A stretch of DNA of 64,000 bases from the NCBI RefSeq assembly GCF_000014445.1, contig NC_008531.1:589001-653000 (forward strand). The letters run 5' to 3'. The position numbers and the translations under genes were made by a program. Numbering within the stretch: the first letter of the stretch is position 1; each line of letters starts with the position of its first letter. The notes under the pieces were generated by a model. The model did no database searches. It saw only the letters and a program-made list of their open reading frames with translations, and was not told where the DNA came from. Shown piece after piece: positions 8,862-19,098 of this stretch. Source of the stretch: Leuconostoc mesenteroides subsp. mesenteroides ATCC 8293. Its GTDB lineage: Bacteria > Bacillota > Bacilli > Lactobacillales > Lactobacillaceae.

Positions 8862-8895
8862 AAAAAAACAGGTAGCATACACTACCTGTTTTTTT
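8862..8895. terminator. Bidirectional terminator
   Basis: AAAAAAACAGGTAG, 6-nt loop, CTACCTGTTTTTTT between convergent genes. It touches the stop codon of the minus-strand cyclophilin gene. Confidence 0.9.
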
Positions 8896-9646
8896 ATTGT
8901 GCTTCTTTTATAATTTCAATATTTGTAATCTTTACGGGATTAGCCGGCTTTGATTTTTCACCACTTGAAGTTGCGCTAACTTTAGCGTTGGCTATTTTAT
9001 CTACTACCGCCATGCCATCAATGACTTGACCAAATACAGTGTAATTACCATCCAAACTAGGATAGCCGCCTTTTTTATAAGCATTGACAATTTTTGTCGG
9101 GTAAATATTGGGGTTGACGCCACTTGAAACATCTTCTGGGTTTTGGACAATGAAGAACTGACTAGCATTAGTGTCTGTACCTGCATTTGCCATTGAAACA
9201 GCGCCACGAATATTGTATAGTGAGGTACTAATTTCATTTTTAAATCCGTTACCACTATCGATATTCTTGTCTTTACCTTTCCAAATTGATTGCCCACCAC
9301 TACCTGTACCTGTTGGATCACCACCTTGAATCATAAAATTATTAATAACACGATGAAATGATGTGTTGTTATAGTAACCATTTTTGGCGTGAGTAATGAA
9401 ATTTTCAACAGCTAGTGGTGTGTATTTATTGAAGAGTTTTATGGTGATGTCACCATAAGTTGTCTTCATGATGAGTTTACTCTCGTTTTTAGCAATTTTA
9501 GTTGTTAGTTGAGGGAGGGCAACTTTATCTAGTTGAGGATCTTTTTTTGTACTAGCTGTTTTTTGCTGTGTCATCAGTAAAATGCCAACAATGCTAATGA
9601 TTAATATGATTCCCATAATAATATGCGGCAAAAATTTTTTCATCAT
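8894..9646 (-). CDS. Membrane-anchored cyclophilin-type peptidyl-prolyl isomerase
   Basis: A 250-residue protein with one N-terminal membrane anchor (about residues 7-25) and an external cyclophilin domain. Catalytic-site motifs are YNNTSFHRVINNFMIQGGDPTGTG, where Arg and Gln are the usual active-site residues, and GAVSMANAGTDTNASQFFI. The C-terminal part includes FGQVIDGM. It probably assists folding of secreted proteins. It is the last gene of a three-gene minus-strand run and overlaps the upstream stop by one base. AAAGGA precedes two adjacent ATGs; the first is used here. Confidence 0.9.
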   Translation of the reverse strand: MMKKFLPHIIMGIILIISIVGILLMTQQKTASTKKDPQLDKVALPQLTTKIAKNESKLIMKTTYGDITIKLFNKYTPLAVENFITHAKNGYYNNTSFHRVINNFMIQGGDPTGTGSGGQSIWKGKDKNIDSGNGFKNEISTSLYNIRGAVSMANAGTDTNASQFFIVQNPEDVSSGVNPNIYPTKIVNAYKKGGYPSLDGNYTVFGQVIDGMAVVDKIANAKVSATSSGEKSKPANPVKITNIEIIKEAQ

Positions 9647-10167
9647 TAAATCCTTTCAATAACATCCGTTTGGACGAACCTTGTAATATAACTGGCTTGT
9701 GAATAGTCGGCCTCAAGTAGATTATTTTTATATTCATGCCATGCTTCAGGTACTTGCTCAAATTTAACAATGAGTAAACCCCCGTGGGTTAGCCGCGGTA
9801 AGACGTATGAAATTTGTTGTAGGTAATTAGCTGGTCGATCGTTAACATTTTTAGCGTCATCAGAATAATCGAAAATGGCGACACTAATTTGGTTTTGTGA
9901 ACCAAGTTCATTGATGAATTGGTCATCCAATGTTTTCCCCAGCAAGGTTACACGATCTGACAAGCCACTCATGAAAAGTGAAGCAGCGGCAGCATTGGCA
10001 TTGTCCTTGGTTGTCGCATAGCTAAGCACTTTTCCAGCATTCCCAACTCTCGTAGCTAAAAATCTGGTATTGATACCATTTGCCGTCGTGCCATCGAGAA
10101 CTATATCGTTAATTTTGACTGTTTGTTCAATTAATTGATGTGTGAAAGTATTACTTGTGAGAATCAT
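9646..10167 (-). CDS. Putative rRNA methylase (SAM-dependent), YtqB-like
   Basis: A 173-residue class I methyltransferase-like protein. It has VLDGTTANGINTRFLATRVG in place of the usual glycine-rich SAM loop, and then FDYSDD and a GGLLIVKFE strand. It resembles the putative rRNA methylase (YtqB) family, but the target RNA is not established. The start at 10167 follows AGGAG; a longer frame to 10281 would add a hydrophobic stretch lying in the neighbouring gene and is not used. It overlaps the upstream PAP2 gene by 17 bases, so the two are likely coupled. Confidence 0.8.
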   Translation of the reverse strand: MILTSNTFTHQLIEQTVKINDIVLDGTTANGINTRFLATRVGNAGKVLSYATTKDNANAAAASLFMSGLSDRVTLLGKTLDDQFINELGSQNQISVAIFDYSDDAKNVNDRPANYLQQISYVLPRLTHGGLLIVKFEQVPEAWHEYKNNLLEADYSQASYITRFVQTDVIERI

Positions 10168-10804
10168 GAAGAACTCCTGTAGGTGATTTAAGATCAAAAA
10201 TAAAATACTTCGAAATAAAAAGTAACACGTAACCAAGTGATAAACCAGCAAGAATATCACTTGGATAATGCACGTTAACATACACTCTGCTGATTGGAAT
10301 AATGATAATTAAACTAGTTAGAACAATTACACTGGCAGTTTTGAATAAACTTGGCTTTAGGTGATAATTGATCAAAATAATTAATGAACCATATAATAAA
10401 ATTGCGGCCATAGAATGACCAGAGGGAAAGCTGTAGCCACTCTCTTGAATAAGTTGTGGTTGTGGCCTGACACGAGTAATCATGTGTTTGAGCACTTGTG
10501 TAATGATTCCAGCTGAGAATATGATATTAACGGACAAAAATAAAAGTTCGCGATAACAATGTTTATAGGCCAGAAAAATACTAACAATTACTGATACTAC
10601 AATAATTGCAGTCATATTGCCAGCCTGTGTAATATAAGTAAAAAATAAAGTAGTAAAGGTACCACGATGTTGGATCAACTGTTGGAAAAATATATCAAAT
10701 TGGCGAAACCAGTTGGGACTCATCAGAACGCCAAACGTCATTATACCAAAGAGTATAGTCGCCAATACTGTACTTAATCTTTGTTTCTTTTGTTGAATAG
10801 TCAT
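10151..10804 (-). CDS. PAP2 family membrane phosphatase
   Basis: A 217-residue polytopic membrane protein with all three acid-phosphatase motifs: KHMITRVRP, SFPSGHSM and SRVYVNVHYPSD. Members dephosphorylate lipid phosphates such as undecaprenyl pyrophosphate or phosphatidylglycerophosphate at the outer face of the membrane; the exact substrate is not determined here. It is the first gene of the minus-strand operon and diverges from the leuS leader. Confidence 0.9.
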   Translation of the reverse strand: MTIQQKKQRLSTVLATILFGIMTFGVLMSPNWFRQFDIFFQQLIQHRGTFTTLFFTYITQAGNMTAIIVVSVIVSIFLAYKHCYRELLFLSVNIIFSAGIITQVLKHMITRVRPQPQLIQESGYSFPSGHSMAAILLYGSLIILINYHLKPSLFKTASVIVLTSLIIIIPISRVYVNVHYPSDILAGLSLGYVLLFISKYFIFDLKSPTGVLHDSHK

Positions 10805-10835
10805 GCATTCAATTATACCTGATTATAGTAATTTG

Positions 10836-10844
10836 TGTTATAAT
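10836..10844 (+). promoter_or_regulatory. Extended -10 promoter of the leuS leader
   Basis: TGT followed by TATAAT with no clear -35. It is placed about 25 bases before the T-box leader. Confidence 0.55.
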
Positions 10845-10864
10845 AATAGCATTATTGTTCAACA

Positions 10865-11084
10865 CTATTACGTATGGCGGGGTATCAGAGAGTAAGTGGC
10901 GCTGGAAACTTACCAAACAAAGTTCGGAACTCAGTTGATTAAATTGCTAGTGAAACTAAGTAGCTGGCAACGTTTTGTCGCGTTAAGATAAATAAGACGT
11001 AGCAATACGTGAACATGGGTGGTACCGCGAAAATTAAGTTTCGCCCCGTGTCATGCCTTTTTGGTGTGATATGGGGCTTTTTTG
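10865..11084 (+). promoter_or_regulatory. T-box leader (Leu) with terminator
   Basis: tRNA-sensing leader. The conserved T-box core GGGTGGTACCGCG lies at about 11017-11029. The best specifier is CTC (leucine) at 10930-10932, followed by the usual purine. The terminator is formed by GCCCCGTGTCA and TGATATGGGGC (11043-11077) followed by T6. Uncharged tRNA-Leu would stabilise the antiterminator and allow leuS expression. Confidence 0.9.
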
Positions 11085-11144
11085 TTTCAACGGAGCGTCC
11101 ATGCATCACTAAAGAGAATAAATAAATGATAAAAGGAAAAATTT

Positions 11145-13571
11145 ATGGCATACGATCACAAATCTATTGAAGCCAAGTGGCAAAAATATTGGGATGAACA
11201 CGAGACGTTTAGGGCTCCTGATAAATCAGAAAAAGAAAAGTACTACGTTATGGATATGTTCCCCTATCCTTCTGGACAAGGATTACATGTTGGGCATCCC
11301 GAGGGGTATACAGCGACTGATATTATGAGTCGTTATAAGCGTGCTAAAGGTTTCAATGTTTTGCATCCAATGGGATGGGACGCATTTGGATTACCTGCGG
11401 AACAATACGCAATTAAAACAGGTAATAATCCAGCAGGCTTCACCAACAAAAATGTCCAAGTGTTTAAAAATCAAATTAAGTCACTTGGCTTTTCAATTGA
11501 TTGGTCGCGTGAAATCAATACAACTGATCCTGAATATTATAAGTGGTCACAATGGATTTTTGAAAAGTTATACGAAAAAGGCTTAGCCTACGAAGATGAA
11601 ATCATGGTTAACTGGGCTCCAGATTTTCCAGGTGGGGGTATTGTTGTTGCCAACGAAGAAGTCATTGATGGTAAGACAGAACGTGGTGGTTATCCAGTTT
11701 ACCGCAAGCCAATGAAACAATGGGTTTTGCGCATTACAGCTTATGCCGATCGTTTACTTGAAGATTTGGAAGATTTAGATTGGCCAGAAGCTATTAAGGA
11801 ACAACAACGTCACTGGATTGGGAAGTCAATTGGTGCTTCTGTATTCTTCAATATTGCAGATTCAGACAAACAAATTGAAGTTTATACCACACGACCAGAT
11901 ACGTTGTTTGGTGCCCAGTATATGGTTCTATCACCAGAACATGAACTGGTAGATGAAATCACTACGCTAGAGCAAAAAGAAGCCATTGCCAACTATAAAA
12001 AAGAGGTAGAAACTAAATCTGATTTGGAACGAACAGATTTGAACAAAGATAAGACCGGAGCCTTTACAGGTGCTTATGCTACTAATCCAATCAATGGTGA
12101 GAAGTTACCTATTTGGATTGCTGACTATGTTTTGTCTTCTTACGGTACTGGTGCTATCATGGCTGTTCCAGCACACGATGATCGTGATTGGGAATTTGCT
12201 AAAAAGTTCAATTTACCAATTAAAGCTGTTATTGAAGGTGGCAATGTTGAAGAAGCTGCTTACACTGACGATGGTACGCATATTAATTCTGGCTTCTTAG
12301 ATGGGTTAAATAAGCAAGAAGCCATCGATAAAGCTATTAGTTGGTTGGAAGAACATAATGCTGGTCATCAACAAATTAACTATCGCTTGCGTGATTGGAT
12401 CTTTTCACGTCAACGTTATTGGGGTGAACCTATTCCAGTTATTCATTGGGAAGATGGTACACAAACCCTCGTTCCTGAATCAGAATTGCCATTGCGTCTA
12501 CCAGAAATGACACAAGAACAATTAAAACCTTCTGGAACGGGAGAATCACCATTAGCTAATGCTACTGATTGGCTAAATGTTACTCGTAAAGATGGTGTTA
12601 AGGGGCGTCGTGAGACCAATACTATGCCGCAGTGGGCTGGTTCATCATGGTATTTCCTACGTTATGTTGATCCGCATAATTCAGAGGCATTGGCTGATCC
12701 TGAAAAGTTAAAGTACTGGATGAATGTTGATTTGTACGTAGGTGGTGCAGAACACGCTGTTTTGCATTTATTGTATGCACGTTTTTGGCACAAGTTCTTA
12801 TATGACTTAGGTGTTGTACCAACTAAAGAGCCATTCCAAAAATTAGTTAACCAAGGCATGATCTTAGGTGAAAACCACGAGAAAATGTCTAAATCTAAGG
12901 GGAATGTTGTTAATCCTGATGAAATTGTTAACAATTATGGCGCAGATACATTACGTGTATATGAAATGTTCATGGGGCCATTGACACAAAGCAAGCCTTG
13001 GTCTGAAGATGGCGTTTCCGGATCGCGTCGTTGGTTGGATCGTGTATGGCGTCTGCTAGTTGATGAGGAAGATAAGTTACGTGACCATGTAACAACGGTC
13101 AACAAAGGGGACTTAGATAAAATCTATCATCAAACAGTTAAAAAAGTTTCGGAAGATTTGGAGAATATGCGATTTAACACAGCTATTTCTCAATTAATGG
13201 TTTTTGTTAATGAAGCATATAAATCAGAAGCTTTACCTGTCCAGTATATGGATGGTTTTGTTCAAATGTTGGCGCCGATTGCACCACACTTAGCTGAAGA
13301 ACTATGGTCAAAACTTGGACATGAAGAGGATATTAGTTACGTTTCATGGCCAACTTATGATGAAAGTCAGCTTGTTGAAGATAGTGTGGAAATTATTTTC
13401 CAAGTGAATGGTAAAGTGCGTGGTAAAGCCACTGTTGCTCGTAACATTGATAAAGATGCTATGCTCGACTATGCTAAGGCTGATGAAAATGTCCAGAACT
13501 TTATTTCTGGTAAGGAAATTCGCAAAATAATTGCTATTCCTGGTAAGTTTGTTAATATTGTGGTAGGTTAA
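11145..13571 (+). CDS. leuS: Leucyl-tRNA synthetase
   Basis: An 808-residue class I synthetase that charges tRNA-Leu. The HIGH-type motif is [12 protein letters not shown] after MFPYPSG. The editing domain ([34 protein letters not shown]) and [12 protein letters not shown] are intact, and the C-terminal anticodon-binding domain ends in VNIVVG. The length fits the family. AAAGG precedes the ATG, and it is controlled by the T-box leader just upstream. Confidence 0.98.
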   Translation: MAYDHKSIEAKWQKYWDEHETFRAPDKSEKEKYYVMDMFPYPSGQGLHVGHPEGYTATDIMSRYKRAKGFNVLHPMGWDAFGLPAEQYAIKTGNNPAGFTNKNVQVFKNQIKSLGFSIDWSREINTTDPEYYKWSQWIFEKLYEKGLAYEDEIMVNWAPDFPGGGIVVANEEVIDGKTERGGYPVYRKPMKQWVLRITAYADRLLEDLEDLDWPEAIKEQQRHWIGKSIGASVFFNIADSDKQIEVYTTRPDTLFGAQYMVLSPEHELVDEITTLEQKEAIANYKKEVETKSDLERTDLNKDKTGAFTGAYATNPINGEKLPIWIADYVLSSYGTGAIMAVPAHDDRDWEFAKKFNLPIKAVIEGGNVEEAAYTDDGTHINSGFLDGLNKQEAIDKAISWLEEHNAGHQQINYRLRDWIFSRQRYWGEPIPVIHWEDGTQTLVPESELPLRLPEMTQEQLKPSGTGESPLANATDWLNVTRKDGVKGRRETNTMPQWAGSSWYFLRYVDPHNSEALADPEKLKYWMNVDLYVGGAEHAVLHLLYARFWHKFLYDLGVVPTKEPFQKLVNQGMILGENHEKMSKSKGNVVNPDEIVNNYGADTLRVYEMFMGPLTQSKPWSEDGVSGSRRWLDRVWRLLVDEEDKLRDHVTTVNKGDLDKIYHQTVKKVSEDLENMRFNTAISQLMVFVNEAYKSEALPVQYMDGFVQMLAPIAPHLAEELWSKLGHEEDISYVSWPTYDESQLVEDSVEIIFQVNGKVRGKATVARNIDKDAMLDYAKADENVQNFISGKEIRKIIAIPGKFVNIVVG

Positions 13572-13666
13572 GATATCGAATTAACAAATTTATACTTTAT
13601 TGCTAGTTGAAGAAAAGCAATAATCCCGCTTTTGCGGGGTACATAATTAAAAATGAGGTCTCAAAC

Positions 13667-15610
13667 ATGACGAATGATCAACGTCCAGAAAAATTCAACG
13701 GTAATAGTCGCGTTGATAAAACAGATGTTGACGGTAAAACGTTAACGGCTGATGAAATTCTAGCATTGGCAGGACGGCACTTACAAGAAAAACGTAATCT
13801 GGGACCAAAAACGACACGGAAGTCACGTAGCCATGCTACTATGCCTCAGCCAACAGAACAAGAAATTTTGGCTATTAAAGAGAAAAATATTCGTGCACGG
13901 CAAAAAATTATAAAAAAGAAACCTAATTTGCAGGTTCCAGAACAACTATCTACTGCTGATAGCTCTCTAGAGAAACAACCAACGACAAAAGAAAGCAATC
14001 AAGCAACATTAATTAAAGGTTCAGCGTGGTTGTCCGTTGGAAACATGGTTTCACGCGTATTAGGCGTTGTATACTTAATTCCGTGGATGGCCATGCTTGG
14101 TAGCTACGGTACAAGAGCGAACGGCTTATTTAACCAAGGATATACCATCTATGCAATCTTTTTAGCGATAGCCACATTTGGTATTCCTGCAGCCATTTCA
14201 AAAGTAGTCGCGGAATTGGCAGCTAAAAACGATGTCTACAGATCAAGGCAGTTAACAAGGCAATCTATGGCCTTGGGTATTGTACTAGGCATAGTGTTTG
14301 GTTTGATTTTGTACTTTGCTGCTCCCGCTTTATCCAATAATAATGCTGATGTTATTCCAGTACTTCATTCCTTAGCACCGGCGGTAGCTATTTTTCCTTT
14401 AATGTCAATGATCCGTGGCTTATTTCAAGGGCATCAATTAATGAGTATATCAGCCATGTCACAGGTTGTAGAACAAATTGCTCGGGTTATTTACATGCTA
14501 GTAATGGCAGTTATTGTGTTAAAAGCTGACCCAGATAATTGGACTGGTGTAGTTGTGCAATCAACTTTTGCAGCATTTATTGGTGCCATTTTTAGTATGT
14601 TGGTATTAATGTGGGGATGGGTGAAGTATCGTCATATATTGTCCCGACCAGTGCTTCACTCTGTAAAACACGAAAAGGCTAGAACACTCAGTTTAGTGCT
14701 AAATATTTTGAAAGAATCATGGCCATTTATCATTATTGGCTCTGCTATAACACTGTTTCAAGCTGTCGATCAGTATTCATTCTTTAGCATAATGAATCAC
14801 TTTTTTTCCGTTTCTAAATCGGATTTGTTGGAAAAATTTTCACTCTTTAGTGCAAATCCCAATAAGCTCATAATGATTATTGTGCCATTTTCAACTAGTA
14901 TAGCGGCGACAGCGTTACCAATGTTATCAGGTAGTAAAGCTGCGTTAACTTATGAAACGATTCAAGATCAATTAAAGCAGGTATTGAAGTTGTTCTCTTT
15001 GATTATGTTGCCTAGTGTTTTGGGAATGTATGCAATTGCAGAACCTTTGTATAAAATGTTCTATCCAATTGAGGCCTCAAACCAAGAAGGTATTTACATG
15101 CTACAATACTCAACAATCTTGGCATTGGTATTTAGTTTGTTCATGTTGCTTGCATTTGTATTACAAGCTCTTTCAGAAGTTAAAATTGTTATGAAAGCAT
15201 TCTTTGTTGGCATTATCATTAAAATCGTTTTGCAGATTCCATTGATACGCTATTTTGAAGGTATGGGTGCTTTGATGACGAGCGTGATTGGCATGTTCAT
15301 TTCAATTCTCTATATGTTGGACTTTTTGCAAAAGGTTTATGGTGTTTCATTTAGTATGATTGGTAAAGAACTATGGCAAATGTTTATGGCTTCAGCCCTA
15401 ATGGCTATTGTTGCCTATATTATCGTCTTTGCTATGGACAACTTTATTTTCCCAATGGATACAAAGTTCTCGGTTACTGTGACAACTTTTAGTGCGGTCT
15501 TGATTGGTGGCGCTTTGTTAATCATAACGTATTTGCGAATGGGCTTGGGAGATGAGTTATTAGGCCGAAGAATGCGTTATATTCCTAAAATACTGCAACC
15601 AAAACGATGA
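13667..15610 (+). CDS. MurJ/YtgP-like lipid flippase (MOP superfamily)
   Basis: A 647-residue membrane protein. The first 130 residues are a soluble, charged, low-complexity region unusual for the family. Then come about 14 hydrophobic helices beginning LIKGSAWLSVGNMVSRVLGVVYLIPW, the typical start of the polysaccharide-transport/YtgP group thought to move lipid II or other undecaprenyl-linked sugars outward. The start at 13667 follows GAGG with 8-nt spacing; an ATG at 13607 is rejected because that segment contains a hairpin and lacks a ribosome site. The specific substrate is inferred from the family only. Confidence 0.83.
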   Translation: MTNDQRPEKFNGNSRVDKTDVDGKTLTADEILALAGRHLQEKRNLGPKTTRKSRSHATMPQPTEQEILAIKEKNIRARQKIIKKKPNLQVPEQLSTADSSLEKQPTTKESNQATLIKGSAWLSVGNMVSRVLGVVYLIPWMAMLGSYGTRANGLFNQGYTIYAIFLAIATFGIPAAISKVVAELAAKNDVYRSRQLTRQSMALGIVLGIVFGLILYFAAPALSNNNADVIPVLHSLAPAVAIFPLMSMIRGLFQGHQLMSISAMSQVVEQIARVIYMLVMAVIVLKADPDNWTGVVVQSTFAAFIGAIFSMLVLMWGWVKYRHILSRPVLHSVKHEKARTLSLVLNILKESWPFIIIGSAITLFQAVDQYSFFSIMNHFFSVSKSDLLEKFSLFSANPNKLIMIIVPFSTSIAATALPMLSGSKAALTYETIQDQLKQVLKLFSLIMLPSVLGMYAIAEPLYKMFYPIEASNQEGIYMLQYSTILALVFSLFMLLAFVLQALSEVKIVMKAFFVGIIIKIVLQIPLIRYFEGMGALMTSVIGMFISILYMLDFLQKVYGVSFSMIGKELWQMFMASALMAIVAYIIVFAMDNFIFPMDTKFSVTVTTFSAVLIGGALLIITYLRMGLGDELLGRRMRYIPKILQPKR

Positions 15611-15629
15611 TTTTTCATCGTTTTTTTTT
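15601..15629 (+). terminator. Rho-independent terminator
   Basis: AAAACGATGA/TCATCGTTTT with a T-tract; the left arm contains the flippase stop codon. Confidence 0.82.
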
Positions 15630-15680
15630 ATGATAAATAACACCTATAAAGACAATAAAAAATTCTTAAGATAGTACTTT

Positions 15681-15708
15681 TTGAGGATTATATAGGGTAT
15701 GCTAAAAT
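15681..15708 (+). promoter_or_regulatory. Promoter for the 15745 gene cluster
   Basis: TTGAGG, 16-nt spacer, TAAAAT, with TGC directly before the -10 (extended -10). Confidence 0.6.
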
Positions 15709-15744
15709 TAGGTTTTAAATTAAGCTTTTAGCGGAGGCAAAACA

Positions 15745-16593
15745 ATGACAGATTCTCAAACTGTGTTGCAGCCAGAATTAATCAATCGGCTCGATAGTAA
15801 AATTATGTACCTCGGACAATTACAGTCTGCTGTAATGAACCAACAGGTGCCCCAAGTATATGAATTACTTGACTCCAAAAAATTTAACGAGCAAATTCGC
15901 CAACGTCCTCATGCAGATTCTAATGCCTTACTCGCCCAAATGGTTACTGACATTCATGATAATCTGGCAATTTTCTTAGCACCTGAATTATTGAAATATT
16001 TAAAACAACAGTTTAGTTTTTTTGATTTTGTGGCAACCAGCGATGAACCATCAATTTATCAAGTGTATATTGGCACTTGGTGGGATCACCGCCAATTTGC
16101 AATCTTAGACGTGTTGTCGCTCACGTTAACAATTAATAAAAAAATAGTCAGTGAATGGCAAGAAACAATTAAATTGCCAACTGGTGCAAATATCAATGAT
16201 ATTCAAATTCGTGAAATAAAACAAATTACGAATGGCTTACAAACTTTTTTGGACGATGAAACTAAACGGAATTTAGAAGTGCAAGTTTTAAATGATCAGT
16301 TAGCTCAACTAAAAGAAAATAAATCTGGACTGCTAGGGCGTACTGATAAAAAGGCCCGGGAAGAATTAGAAAATAAACGTGATTTGTTGTTGGCCTCGCA
16401 GCAAAGAGTTCCTGAAGTAAAAGCTAAGTTAGCTGAACACGAATCCGAAATGCTTCAATTGGAAAAAGATGACGCTTTACGTCACCTAGAAATCGAAGAA
16501 ATATTGTCACATTTTGATGACATTGACGCTTTCATTCAAAAAGTAGATCACCTTTATGTTGACTACTTGAAAACACTATTGCAGAAGAAATGA
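15745..16593 (+). CDS. Unrecognised coiled-coil protein
   Basis: A 282-residue soluble protein. The first 175 residues look globular, including the Trp-rich YIGTWWDHRQFAILDVLSLTL. From about 180 to 250 the sequence is strongly charged with heptad-like repeats (EVQVLNDQLAQLKENK, KAREELENKRDLLLASQQ, VKAKLAEHESEMLQLEKDD), predicting a coiled coil. I do not recognise the family; such proteins are sometimes labelled SbcC-like purely for the coil. GGAGG precedes the ATG. It is followed one base later by another unknown gene, then lemA and htpX, so it may belong to a membrane-stress operon. Confidence 0.83.
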   Translation: MTDSQTVLQPELINRLDSKIMYLGQLQSAVMNQQVPQVYELLDSKKFNEQIRQRPHADSNALLAQMVTDIHDNLAIFLAPELLKYLKQQFSFFDFVATSDEPSIYQVYIGTWWDHRQFAILDVLSLTLTINKKIVSEWQETIKLPTGANINDIQIREIKQITNGLQTFLDDETKRNLEVQVLNDQLAQLKENKSGLLGRTDKKAREELENKRDLLLASQQRVPEVKAKLAEHESEMLQLEKDDALRHLEIEEILSHFDDIDAFIQKVDHLYVDYLKTLLQKK

Positions 16594-16594
16594 T

Positions 16595-17509
16595 ATGAAT
16601 TTTGATACTTATAACTATTCACAACAATTGAAGAAAGACTTAGAAGTGTTTCAACGGTGGCAAGTGTTAATTGAAGCACTTTCTGAAGCCAATCAGACTG
16701 CTGAAATATTGGATATTACCAAAAAAATATTGGCTTTTGACGTTCATAAATCAGAAATTATGCGTGTAGCGAGTGAACACTGGTACCCCAATACACATTG
16801 GATTGCTGTGGCTTTCTCAAACTTAGCTAAAATGACCTCGCTATCGCATACGCAAGTCATTTTACCAAAGATGCAAAAAGTGGCTGAACTCCATTTTGAA
16901 GAATTTCCAAACGCGGCTTTCCAATTTACCAAGGCACCTTTAGCTGCAGGAGGTTATTATTTAGAAGAAATATCTCAAAATTTACGCGTTGCATACTGGG
17001 ATATTGTAAATAAACGTTTTTACTTAGACACTGTGCATTTCATGAAGTTAGTGCAAACAGAAGCCATTCAAATCGCTGGTGTTGAGGCATTAACTATTTT
17101 TCAAAAGCGCTTGACAGCAATTAGCTATCTTCTAAAAGATAACGAGTATTCTATTGATATTGTCGGACTTGATATGACAGATACTCAAAATTTGATGATG
17201 CAGCAAAAGGATTTGTCAGCTGAAATACTTGATAGTTTGTTTGTTGAGGCGGCAAAGCAAAACTTTGTCTTAACGTTATTACAAAATGATAAAGACGGAG
17301 CGGTATTAAAAATAGGATCTGTATCATTAGAGATTATTCAGTACCGTGACCAACAAGAGCACGCGGTCTGGCAATATGATATCATTGATAATAATAAACG
17401 TGTTACAATTTATACACTGTTTCAACAATTACCTTTTTTTGCCAACTGGTATGAAAAATGGTTTAATGAAGTTGGTCTGAAGGACAAACGTGCAGTTTTT
17501 GTGGATTAA
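16595..17509 (+). CDS. Unrecognised protein, partner of the 15745 gene
   Basis: A 304-residue predicted cytoplasmic protein with no signal peptide, membrane segment or known motif that I can see. It is mixed alpha/beta in character with aromatic-rich parts (WYPNTHWIAVAFSNLAKM, LPFFANWYEKWF). It starts one base after the preceding gene, showing translational coupling, and is followed 36 bases later by lemA. Tight spacing with 15745-16593 suggests that the two proteins act together. Confidence 0.82.
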   Translation: MNFDTYNYSQQLKKDLEVFQRWQVLIEALSEANQTAEILDITKKILAFDVHKSEIMRVASEHWYPNTHWIAVAFSNLAKMTSLSHTQVILPKMQKVAELHFEEFPNAAFQFTKAPLAAGGYYLEEISQNLRVAYWDIVNKRFYLDTVHFMKLVQTEAIQIAGVEALTIFQKRLTAISYLLKDNEYSIDIVGLDMTDTQNLMMQQKDLSAEILDSLFVEAAKQNFVLTLLQNDKDGAVLKIGSVSLEIIQYRDQQEHAVWQYDIIDNNKRVTIYTLFQQLPFFANWYEKWFNEVGLKDKRAVFVD

Positions 17510-17545
17510 AGCCCAAACTGGCGTCGATTAGAAAGAGGAAACATT

Positions 17546-18094
17546 ATGACAATATTGATTATAATTGCGATCGTTGTAATTATCGCTGTTGCTTGGGTTA
17601 GCATTTACAACTCGCTTGTAAAAACACGCATGCAAACAAAAGAATCTTGGAGCCAGATTGACGTTCAATTAAAGCGTCGTAATGATTTGATTCCAAATTT
17701 AGTGGAAACTGTTAAGGGGTACGCTAAGCATGAAAGCGGTACGTTAGAAGAAGTAACGAAACTCCGTCAAGAGGTGGAACGGGCCGCAACGCCGGCTGAT
17801 AAAATGGTTGCCTCAAACCAATTGACTGGTGTTTTATCTGGATTCTTTGCCCGTGCTGAAGCATATCCTGATTTGAAAGCTAATACAAACTTTACAAAGT
17901 TGCAAGAAGAACTAACAAACACGGAAAACAAGATTGCCTATTCACGTCAGTTGTTTAATTCAACAACAGCACTTTACAATACGAAGTTACAACAATTTCC
18001 AAGTAATATTGTTGCGGGAATTCATCATTTTGAACCTAGTGAATTTTTGCAAGTCCCAGAAGCTGAGAAAGAAGTCCCTACGGTTAAGTTCTAA
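17546..18094 (+). CDS. lemA: LemA family protein
   Basis: A 182-residue protein with an N-terminal membrane anchor ([20 protein letters not shown]) followed by the LemA helical domain. Its landmarks are [26 protein letters not shown] and [32 protein letters not shown]. Its biochemical role is unsettled. It is commonly paired with HtpX, as here, where the two genes overlap by one base (TAATG). AGAGG precedes the ATG. Confidence 0.93.
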   Translation: MTILIIIAIVVIIAVAWVSIYNSLVKTRMQTKESWSQIDVQLKRRNDLIPNLVETVKGYAKHESGTLEEVTKLRQEVERAATPADKMVASNQLTGVLSGFFARAEAYPDLKANTNFTKLQEELTNTENKIAYSRQLFNSTTALYNTKLQQFPSNIVAGIHHFEPSEFLQVPEAEKEVPTVKF

Positions 18095-18987
18095 TGTTGT
18101 ACCAACAAATACAATCAAATAAACGGCGCACCATTGTATTATTATTTGTATTTTTTATTTTGGTAGCCTTAGTCGGAGCTGCAGTAGGTTACCTATTGCT
18201 TAATTCCTTAGAAACTGGCGTAGTTGCGGCCATAGTTATTGGTGCTATTTACACAATTATTATGGTTAGTAATTCAACTAATGTAGTCATGGCGATGAAC
18301 CATGGTCACGAAATCAAAAATGCTGACCAAGCTCCAGAACTGTGGCACACAGTCGAGGACATGGCGATGGTTGCTCAAGTACCGATGCCACGGGTATTTA
18401 TTATTGATGACGATAGTCCTAATGCTTTTGCTACCGGAAATAATCCTGAGCATTCGGCAGTTGCCGCCACTACTGGGCTACTGAAGATTATGAACCGAAG
18501 CGAGTTAGAGGGTGTTATCGCTCACGAAATGAGCCATGTGCGCAACTACGACATACGAATTTCAACTATTGCTTTAGCCTTAGCCGCTGCTATCACACTA
18601 TTAACTAATATTGGTGGTAATTGGTGGTTTTGGGGCAGTGGTGATAGGCGACGGAATGATGATCGTAATGGTGGTGGTGGTTTACAAATACTGTTGTTAG
18701 TATTTTCGATTTTAATGATGGTTTTAGCACCGTTGGCTGCTGCAGCAATTCAAATGGCGATTTCACGTAACCGTGAATATCTTGCTGATGCTGGTAGTGC
18801 GGAGCTAACGAGAAACCCACAAGGATTGATTTCAGCATTACGAAAATTAGGTAACGCACAGCCGATGAAGGATGTGGATTCTTCATCAGCTGCATTGTAT
18901 ATTAGTAATCCTTTGAAGAACAAGGAGCGTTTGTTTGATACGCATCCACCAATTGAAGAACGTATTGATCGTTTAGAAAAAATGTAA
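18094..18987 (+). CDS. htpX: Membrane zinc metalloprotease HtpX
   Basis: A 297-residue M48 family protease that degrades misfolded membrane proteins. It has two N-terminal membrane helices (about 15-55), the zinc motif H144-E-M-S-H, the third ligand region [12 protein letters not shown], and further hydrophobic helices between them. The C-terminus [14 protein letters not shown] is the family ending. Its start overlaps the lemA stop, so expression is coupled. A Gly/Asn/Arg-rich loop ([14 protein letters not shown]) separates the last helices. Confidence 0.95.
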   Translation: MLYQQIQSNKRRTIVLLFVFFILVALVGAAVGYLLLNSLETGVVAAIVIGAIYTIIMVSNSTNVVMAMNHGHEIKNADQAPELWHTVEDMAMVAQVPMPRVFIIDDDSPNAFATGNNPEHSAVAATTGLLKIMNRSELEGVIAHEMSHVRNYDIRISTIALALAAAITLLTNIGGNWWFWGSGDRRRNDDRNGGGGLQILLLVFSILMMVLAPLAAAAIQMAISRNREYLADAGSAELTRNPQGLISALRKLGNAQPMKDVDSSSAALYISNPLKNKERLFDTHPPIEERIDRLEKM

Positions 18988-19017
18988 AATGCGTAAAGGT
19001 TAATATAATTGAGCAAA

Positions 19018-19052
19018 ACAAAAAGTCACGAACATATTCGTGACTTTTTTTG
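19018..19052 (+). terminator. Rho-independent terminator
   Basis: ACAAAAAGTCACGAA, loop CATA, TTCGTGACTTTTTTTGT after htpX. Confidence 0.9.
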
Positions 19053-19098
19053 TTATGATAAAGAATGATGTAATTTGAATTTTGTGGAGTGTTGGGCG

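Noticed and set aside
13607..13666. Upstream start for the flippase gene
   Set aside because: The added 20 residues come from a hairpin region (CCCGC/GCGGG) and lack a ribosome site.
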